In this document: piece after piece, positions 58,830 to 64,000 of the stretch
Position numbering within the stretch: position 1 is the first letter of the stretch
How the letters are laid out: the number at the start of each line of letters is the position of its first letter
Source: Pseudomonas putida
GTDB taxonomy: Bacteria; Pseudomonadota; Gammaproteobacteria; Pseudomonadales; Pseudomonadaceae
Direction of reading: 5' to 3'
Assembly (NCBI RefSeq): GCF_025905425.1
Contig: NZ_CP109603.1
Coordinates: forward strand, 3,426,501-3,490,500
DNA: 64,000 bases
Made by a program: the position numbers and the translations under genes
The notes under the pieces: model-generated
What the model saw: the letters and a program-made list of their open reading frames with translations, nothing else
Database searches by the model: none
What the model was told of the DNA's origin: nothing

Positions 58830-60407
58830 ATGAATTCGCTATCAGCGTTACCGCACCAGGCACAGCCCTTGACGCCCACGCAATCAACCTCTGCCCTTGC
58901 CAGCAACGCGACCCCGATCGCCGGCGTCCCCACAATACCGAGCACTAGCGTAACCCTTGGTGAGAACACCACGGTCAACGATTCAGAAACCTACTCGCGG
59001 CTGGGCCTTCTATCAGGGCAAGTTCGCTATGCCTGGGAAGTCGAAAGCCAGGATAAGCTGACCAGCACGCTTCAGACTGCCTTCGAGGCGTCCAGAACCT
59101 CAGGGCGCTTCAAGGGAATTGGCGCAGCCTTGATTGAGCAGCTCGCTCAGAATGGCGGCAAAAATGTGTCTCAGTCAGTGTTTGCTTTCAATGACCGCTC
59201 CCTACTCGCTCCTGCTGAGCTGGCACTTCAACAGCAACAGCTGCGCGAGACTCCCGACCATGGCGTTTCCTTCAGTCTCACGACCTCTTCTGGCGCGACC
59301 ATACGCCTGTTGCTGGCCAGTGGTGCCAATGGCCTAGCGGTGAGCGCTGAAGTCGAAGGAGAAACACTGAGTGACGAAGAACTCAAGGGGTTGGGTAACC
59401 TGGCAGACTCTTTCCAGTCTACTATCGACGGCTTGCATGAGGCGCCCCCTCAACTGAAGCTCGGCGCGCTGGTCAGACTCGATCCGAAGCTTTTTACGTC
59501 ACTGGAAATGACCGCTAAGCTGGAAACGCCAAGCGGCGAGCAAACATTTGCCCTGATGCTTGATGACCATGAGCGCAGCATCAGTCTAAAAGGGCCGTCA
59601 GGACAGGTACAACTTAGCCTGGATACACGTAACTCCGAATTACTGGGCAGTTCGGCCCAGCGTAAGGCTGCGACCGACAACTATCTGACCCAGTTCGACG
59701 CCGCCCAAAATAGAGGACGCGGTGACAAGAACCTGATGAACATCCTCAAGGTCGCGTTCACTCAACTTAACAGCATCGACGATAACCGTCAGGGTGCGGT
59801 ACAGCGCCCATCCCCGCTAAACGATAAGGATCGAGCCTTGCTCAGCGGGCTGGCCGACTTCAAAGCATCAATCAGCGAGAGCGTGGACAGAATCAATCCG
59901 ATGCGCCAGGACGAGGTCGACAGCTTCACGTTCAACACTTCGCAGACCACCACTATCAAAGGCAGTGCTTTGCGAGACCTTTCGGTTGAGCAGACCCAGA
60001 CGAGCAAGCTCAACGCATCGTTCCACCGCAGCCTCAACCCGATGACGGAACTAGCGCTAAGCAACGACCGCAAGTCGCAGAACTACACCTATCACCTCAT
60101 TGAAGATCAGGCGAGTAGCACTACCCGCCTGGCTTACGATGAAGGCCGGCTGGTCGAAGCCAGCGCAACCCAACAGGCGAGTCAGAAAGAGCGGATCCTT
60201 TCGTATATGAATGGGGATCTGAAGAGCGACTTGACCACACCTAAATCGGTGACCCAGTCACGCAACGTGCTGAATCTGCTGGAAGAAGCATTTAAACGAG
60301 ACCGCACCTCCCAACAAAAACTCGGTGTCTCGCTTCTTGATGATCTTTTGCAATCCCAGCGCAGTAGATGGGGACTGCAGGCGGATCCGTCTAAGATCTC
60401 CGCGTAA
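58830..60407 (+). CDS. Hypothetical protein, 525 aa
   Basis: This is a long soluble protein with a Ser/Thr/Pro-rich N-terminal ~45 residues, no signal peptide, and mixed alpha/beta content after it. No motif is known to me. AGGA 6 bases before the ATG at 58830 fixes the start. It stands alone between the thioesterase gene and the LysR remnant. Extracellular or effector-like use of the low-complexity start is possible but unproven. Confidence 0.6.
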   Translation: MNSLSALPHQAQPLTPTQSTSALASNATPIAGVPTIPSTSVTLGENTTVNDSETYSRLGLLSGQVRYAWEVESQDKLTSTLQTAFEASRTSGRFKGIGAALIEQLAQNGGKNVSQSVFAFNDRSLLAPAELALQQQQLRETPDHGVSFSLTTSSGATIRLLLASGANGLAVSAEVEGETLSDEELKGLGNLADSFQSTIDGLHEAPPQLKLGALVRLDPKLFTSLEMTAKLETPSGEQTFALMLDDHERSISLKGPSGQVQLSLDTRNSELLGSSAQRKAATDNYLTQFDAAQNRGRGDKNLMNILKVAFTQLNSIDDNRQGAVQRPSPLNDKDRALLSGLADFKASISESVDRINPMRQDEVDSFTFNTSQTTTIKGSALRDLSVEQTQTSKLNASFHRSLNPMTELALSNDRKSQNYTYHLIEDQASSTTRLAYDEGRLVEASATQQASQKERILSYMNGDLKSDLTTPKSVTQSRNVLNLLEEAFKRDRTSQQKLGVSLLDDLLQSQRSRWGLQADPSKISA

Positions 60408-60486
60408 TGCAAAGGCATCCTCCTCTTCTGTACCATCTAATGGCGATTGCGCCCGCTTAAAACTACACGAACACGTGAGGCGTGGC

Positions 60487-60738
60487 CTAAGACCCACTAG
60501 CATTGGGCACTTTAAGCTCAAACAACAGCTCATCAGTTGCGCGATCGAAATGCTCGATAAGGAAATCCAGCAATACACGCACGCGGGCAGTCCGGTAACG
60601 GTTGCCGTGTAGTACCGCGTAGACACTGGCCTCTGGAACCCAAAAGTCAGGCATTAGGACTTTCAATCGACCAGCACTGATATCGACAGCCGCATCCCAG
60701 ATGGTCTTACGCGCGATACCATGCCCGGCCAATGCTCA
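60487..60738 (-). pseudogene. LysR-family regulator, C-terminal remnant
   Basis: The frame reads LAGHGIARKTIWDAAVDISAGRLKVLMPDFWVPEASVYAVLHG... RVRVLLDFLIEHFD (longer than one window motif, key residues given). It matches the last ~80 residues of LysR regulators (GxGIARKxxWD, DFxVPExxVYAVLxxNRxxxARVRxLLDFLxEHF). An in-frame stop lies just before it, and no HTH-bearing part is present, so the gene is a remnant. Confidence 0.65.
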
Positions 60739-60761
60739 TGCGCGCGCGAGTGCGCCATCAC

Positions 60762-61727
60762 TTACGCCAGTACCCCCTTGAATTTCTTCCGGTAAGCAGC
60801 GGGAGGAATTCCTACGCGCTTGGAGAATAACTGCCTAAAGGAATTGCTATCAGAGTATCCAACCTGTTTAGTTATTGAGTCGAACGCCTGATTAGTTGTT
60901 TCCAGCAATATCTTCGCACGTTCCAGGCGAAGAGTCTGAATGTAGTTTATAGGTGTATAACCTGTCGCCTCAGAAAATCGCCGCTTGAAATTCCTCACGC
61001 CAAACCCGAACATTTCCGCCACGTCATTTACAACAAGCTGACCGCCTAAATTCCCTTCTAGCCACGTTTGAACTTCCAAAATCTTCAAATCACCGTGCCC
61101 TTTCGGCATCGACCAAAGCACGTAGCAGGTCTGTTCCGTTCTAGCCGAATCAATTAGCAAATAACGGCTACACGTATGCGCCAACTTAAAGTCCGAAAAC
61201 TTTCTAATTATATAGAGCATCATGTCAAGCGTAGCGGTTGACCCCGCACTAGTAATGTAACGATTATCCTCACTTAAGATTTGATCAGCATTAACAATAA
61301 CCTTCGGATGCCGACTACTTAAAAGCCCAGCGAATGCCCAGTGGGTGGTAACCCTAATAAAATCAAGCATGCTATTTTCCGCAAGTACAAAAGTCGCCGT
61401 ACACATTGTAGCTATCTCAGCACCTTGCGCATGCTGCGACCTGAGCCAATTTCCATATTTTTTGAATTCGGGAATCACATCCTTCAATGTTAACAAAAAC
61501 CCCGGTATCACCACTAAGTCGGTGCACTGAATCTCATCCAAAGATTTTTCGACTTTTATCTGCTGCCCGCCATAGGCATCAACGTTACGCCCCTTCAGCG
61601 AGGCCATGCATACATCGAAAATTGGATGTTCGCGCCCCGAAAAATGGTTTGCTAAAGCAAACACCTCCCAGGCAACTGCTGCACTGGCGGCGGAACATTG
61701 ATCTATGACAAGAATTGTTACATGCAT
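60762..61727 (-). CDS. GlxA-family AraC regulator, second paralog
   Basis: The 321-aa protein has the same two-domain layout and strongly similar sequence to the regulator at 56910-57896: TDLVVIPGFLLTLKD, TMCTATFVLAEN, TTHWAFAGL, AEMFGFGVRNFKRRFSEATGYTPINYIQTLRLERA. It is more AT-rich than its paralog. The start at ATG 61727 was chosen by alignment (MHVTILV against MHVTVLL); the Shine-Dalgarno is weak. The ~195-base gap to the divergent periplasmic binding protein gene is a possible regulatory region. Confidence 0.85.
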   Translation of the reverse strand: MHVTILVIDQCSAASAAVAWEVFALANHFSGREHPIFDVCMASLKGRNVDAYGGQQIKVEKSLDEIQCTDLVVIPGFLLTLKDVIPEFKKYGNWLRSQHAQGAEIATMCTATFVLAENSMLDFIRVTTHWAFAGLLSSRHPKVIVNADQILSEDNRYITSAGSTATLDMMLYIIRKFSDFKLAHTCSRYLLIDSARTEQTCYVLWSMPKGHGDLKILEVQTWLEGNLGGQLVVNDVAEMFGFGVRNFKRRFSEATGYTPINYIQTLRLERAKILLETTNQAFDSITKQVGYSDSNSFRQLFSKRVGIPPAAYRKKFKGVLA

Positions 61728-61921
61728 GGGCCAAATTTCACTTATCACATGCTTAATTGCACTAATGACCATTCTCGTGGTAATGGCACATCGCTATAAT
61801 TAGTGAGAACAACGCGCGCGCCCGTAAAGCGACTAATAGCCTCGGCACCAATATATGTGGCAATTGAGATTGCGTCAAAGGCCGTTGCACCACTGATCCC
61901 ACCTCAGATGAAGAGCCTTCA

Positions 61922-62635
61922 ATGCTACATATATTGCTGTTGCTACCGACGCTGTTAATCAGTTTCTCCGCACTGGCAGATGAACCTTTTGAATTATACA
62001 TTCCTAACTCGCCGCCACTGGCATGGTCAAACATTACCAGCCAAGGTATAACCATCACCCCCATAATTACAGCACTTGAGCAAACCAAAAAAAATATAAT
62101 ACTTCGAGAGACCCCTTGGCCACGAGCCCAGAAGGAGGTCTCCAGTGGGCGGAACAAGTTGATTGCACCTCTTGCACGCACTGCCTCTCGCGAAGATAAA
62201 TTCACTTGGATAGCCCCGATCTTAGAGACTAAAAATGTGATGTTCACATTAGGCACTCCCGCCCGAAGCTTTTCTGAAGCGAGGAGAATGTATAGCCGTA
62301 TCGGAGTAGGTCAAGGCTCGGCTCAAGCAGAGACTCTAGTTGAAAATGGTTTTCCACCAAAGCAACTCGTACACATCAAGCTCGGTGAAAACCCAGGAAA
62401 GCTGCTGCGCTTGGGGCGAATAGATGCATGGTTCACAAGTACAACTGAGGGCAACTACATCTGGCGAAATCGGTTAAACGAGATGAATCCACTGAAATCA
62501 AGCCCTATCCTAACGAGCACGACATTATATTTAGCTTGCTCAATTGATTGCGACCCTGAGCTAATCACAGAACTTAGATCCACACTCACCCCCTCAGCCA
62601 ATCCAACCCAAACCAACCCAGCCAAAAACCAGTGA
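61922..62635 (+). CDS. Periplasmic substrate-binding protein (SBP_bac_3-like)
   Basis: This 237-aa protein has a signal peptide (MLHILLLLPTLLISFSALA) and a type 3 solute-binding fold: FELYIPNSPPLAWSN, PWPRAQKEVSSGRNKLIAPLARTASREDKFTW, GVGQGSAQAETLVENGF and LGRIDAWFTST. It has no permease or ATPase beside it, so it may be an orphan sensor for the chemoreceptor downstream (76-base gap, same strand). The ligand is unknown. Low GC. Confidence 0.75.
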   Translation: MLHILLLLPTLLISFSALADEPFELYIPNSPPLAWSNITSQGITITPIITALEQTKKNIILRETPWPRAQKEVSSGRNKLIAPLARTASREDKFTWIAPILETKNVMFTLGTPARSFSEARRMYSRIGVGQGSAQAETLVENGFPPKQLVHIKLGENPGKLLRLGRIDAWFTSTTEGNYIWRNRLNEMNPLKSSPILTSTTLYLACSIDCDPELITELRSTLTPSANPTQTNPAKNQ

Positions 62636-62710
62636 CTGCACATATCAGACACACTTTAAAACCAGGCACCATCGTTTTATACGACCGATATCGCAGCGTC
62701 AGGAGTAATC

Positions 62711-64000
62711 GTGAACCTTAACAACGTAAAAATTGGAACCAGATCCATACTACTTTTTTCTATAGTTGCTGCACTAGTAGTATTAATGGGCGGAATCTCA
62801 TTATACCAATCAAAAAATATGAACGATGCCTCTGATGAGATAAAAACAGTCTGGATGCCCGGACTGTTCGAGCTATCAGAAATTGGCACAGATATCGGTA
62901 GAGGGCGCGCGTTGACGCTGCGAGCATTCCTGCTCAAGAACCAGGAAGATAAAGCATTGACCTTGTCAAAGCTTGCGGAAATCAAGGCTTCCATTCCTGA
63001 AGCCTTCAATAGATACAGAAAAACCATAAAAAGCAACGAAGAAACAAAAGCATTCGACGATTTCGAAAAGCACTACCTCCGCTATCAAGACCTGCAAGAT
63101 AACATAGTCAAAAACATCATAAAAAAAGATAGCGTCGAGGTAGAAAAGCTCATAAATGGGCCACTTATTGAATATGCGGAATCTATGATATCTGCACTAA
63201 AAAAAGTTTCAATACTCAATTCCGAAGGTGCCAGCGCAGCTGCTGCTGCCAGCGATGATGCCTACACCGAAAATATCATAGCAATTCTAGCAACCATCGC
63301 TACAATTCTATTGACGATGGTAGCACTGGCAACATATTTCACTAAAAGCATTGTCAAACCATTATCCGACGCAGTTTCAATTGCACATCAAATTGCTTCT
63401 GGCAATCTGTGCCAAACAATTAGAATCAGCGGGAAAGACGAAACAAGTGCATTACTAACATCACTTAGCCAAATGCAGCACGAACTGAAGAACACAATCT
63501 CTCAGATTGCGAGCTATTCAGATCAACTGGCGTCAGCATCAGAAGAGCTACAAGCGGTAACAGAAAATGCAAATAAGGGTCTTCATCAGCAAAACGTCGA
63601 AATCGATCAAGCTGCTACTGCCGTCAATGAAATGACTGCCGCAGTGGAGGAAGTAGCGAGAAATGCAAATAGTACTGCCGAGGCGTCTAAGGAAACTGAA
63701 AGTGCCACCAAGTCAGGGAGCTTGCAGATTGATCAGGCGTTGTCTCTCATCGAACTGCTCGCCGGCGATGTGACAACAACCTCACAAGAGGTGGAGCTTC
63801 TCTCTAGCAATATTGAAGATATCAATAAGGTTCTTGAAGTAATCGGGTCAATTGCACAACAGACAAATCTTCTAGCGCTCAATGCTGCCATTGAGGCAGC
63901 TCGGGCAGGAGAGGCTGGTCGAGGCTTTGCAGTGGTTGCAGATGAAGTACGGGCCCTTGCGCATCGGACGCAGCAGTCCACTGAGGAAATTGGTGAGATG
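62711..64000 (+). CDS. Methyl-accepting chemotaxis protein, cut by the window end
   Basis: GTG 62711 with AGGAG 6 bases upstream opens a frame that runs to the edge (430 codons). First membrane segment at ~13-35 ([17 protein letters not shown]). A periplasmic four-helix-bundle domain (~36-190) begins [15 protein letters not shown], and a second membrane segment lies at ~195-217. HAMP follows, then the signalling domain with tip [18 protein letters not shown]. It may receive its signal through the binding protein just upstream. The last ~110 residues are outside. Strongly AT-rich codon use against the core chemoreceptors points to recent acquisition. Confidence 0.85.
   Translation, partial: MNLNNVKIGTRSILLFSIVAALVVLMGGISLYQSKNMNDASDEIKTVWMPGLFELSEIGTDIGRGRALTLRAFLLKNQEDKALTLSKLAEIKASIPEAFNRYRKTIKSNEETKAFDDFEKHYLRYQDLQDNIVKNIIKKDSVEVEKLINGPLIEYAESMISALKKVSILNSEGASAAAAASDDAYTENIIAILATIATILLTMVALATYFTKSIVKPLSDAVSIAHQIASGNLCQTIRISGKDETSALLTSLSQMQHELKNTISQIASYSDQLASASEELQAVTENANKGLHQQNVEIDQAATAVNEMTAAVEEVARNANSTAEASKETESATKSGSLQIDQALSLIELLAGDVTTTSQEVELLSSNIEDINKVLEVIGSIAQQTNLLALNAAIEAARAGEAGRGFAVVADEVRALAHRTQQSTEEIGEM

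Noticed and set aside
34064..64000. 3' part of the split response regulator as a right-end marker
   Set aside because: No frame in the window carries a LuxR-type HTH with receiver remnants after 34 kb, so the right end of the insertion could not be placed.
34000..64000. CRISPR array or insertion sequence in the accessory region
   Set aside because: No regularly spaced repeats, no DDE transposase and no cas gene were seen.

Overview
The window is a Pseudomonas chromosome segment, almost certainly from the P. putida group. The evidence is the GC-rich codon usage of bases 1-33.6 kb, copies of the pseudomonad REP palindrome (339-435, 4584-4621, 19871-19970), chemoreceptor and CheV genes behind TCAAG/GCCGATA flagellar-sigma promoters, a MvaT-type H-NS-like protein, and several proteins that look typical of that group.

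Bases 1 to about 33.6 kb are ordinary core genome. In order they carry: a universal stress protein (partial), the ABC-F ATPase Uup, soluble lytic transglycosylase, a MOSC protein, CheV, a degenerate Hpt-like protein, a NarL-type two-component pair, a YegS-like lipid kinase, a glycosyltransferase behind a candidate small RNA or attenuator, moeA-moaB, a small lipoprotein, tRNA-Pro(CGG), malate:quinone oxidoreductase, a chemoreceptor, an MsbA-like exporter, pdxB, tusA, rlmM, acnA, an Aer-type PAS chemoreceptor, a pseudouridine synthase, a phage-like M15 peptidase, a glutaredoxin-like protein, an ammonium transporter with an NtrC-type operator, the three-gene elaB/yqjD-yqjE-yqjK-like cluster, and a dGTPase-like gene.

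At about 34.06 kb the coding sequence of a LuxR-type response regulator breaks off after about 50 codons, just before its phospho-acceptor Asp. Lower-GC foreign DNA starts there. The first block (34.2-40.5 kb) is a tightly packed four-gene recombination operon: a 691-aa protein, a 716-aa tyrosine recombinase, a 179-aa small protein and a 493-aa tyrosine recombinase. It resembles Tn554-type or Gamma-Mobile-Trio-type integration modules. Behind it lies cargo that reads as an anti-phage island: a Rad50-like zinc-hook ATPase with a small coiled-coil partner and a divergent XRE regulator (40.6-44.3 kb); a frameshifted second XRE gene; an unrecognised 409-aa/198-aa pair (45.1-47.0 kb); a polytopic membrane protein and a KAP-family P-loop NTPase (47.7-52.4 kb); a GapS4-like two-gene system with a PD-(D/E)xK-type nuclease signature (53.6-55.7 kb); and a MvaT-like silencer (56.0-56.4 kb).

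From 56.9 kb to the end are accessory metabolic and sensory genes: two paralogous GlxA-type AraC regulators, a thioesterase-like protein, a 525-aa unknown, a LysR remnant, a periplasmic binding protein and a chemoreceptor cut by the window end. The missing 3' part of the interrupted response regulator is not in the window, so the right end of the insertion was not reached or has been lost.

All family names come from reading motifs. No database search was possible. Starts were chosen by ribosome-binding site and family length.
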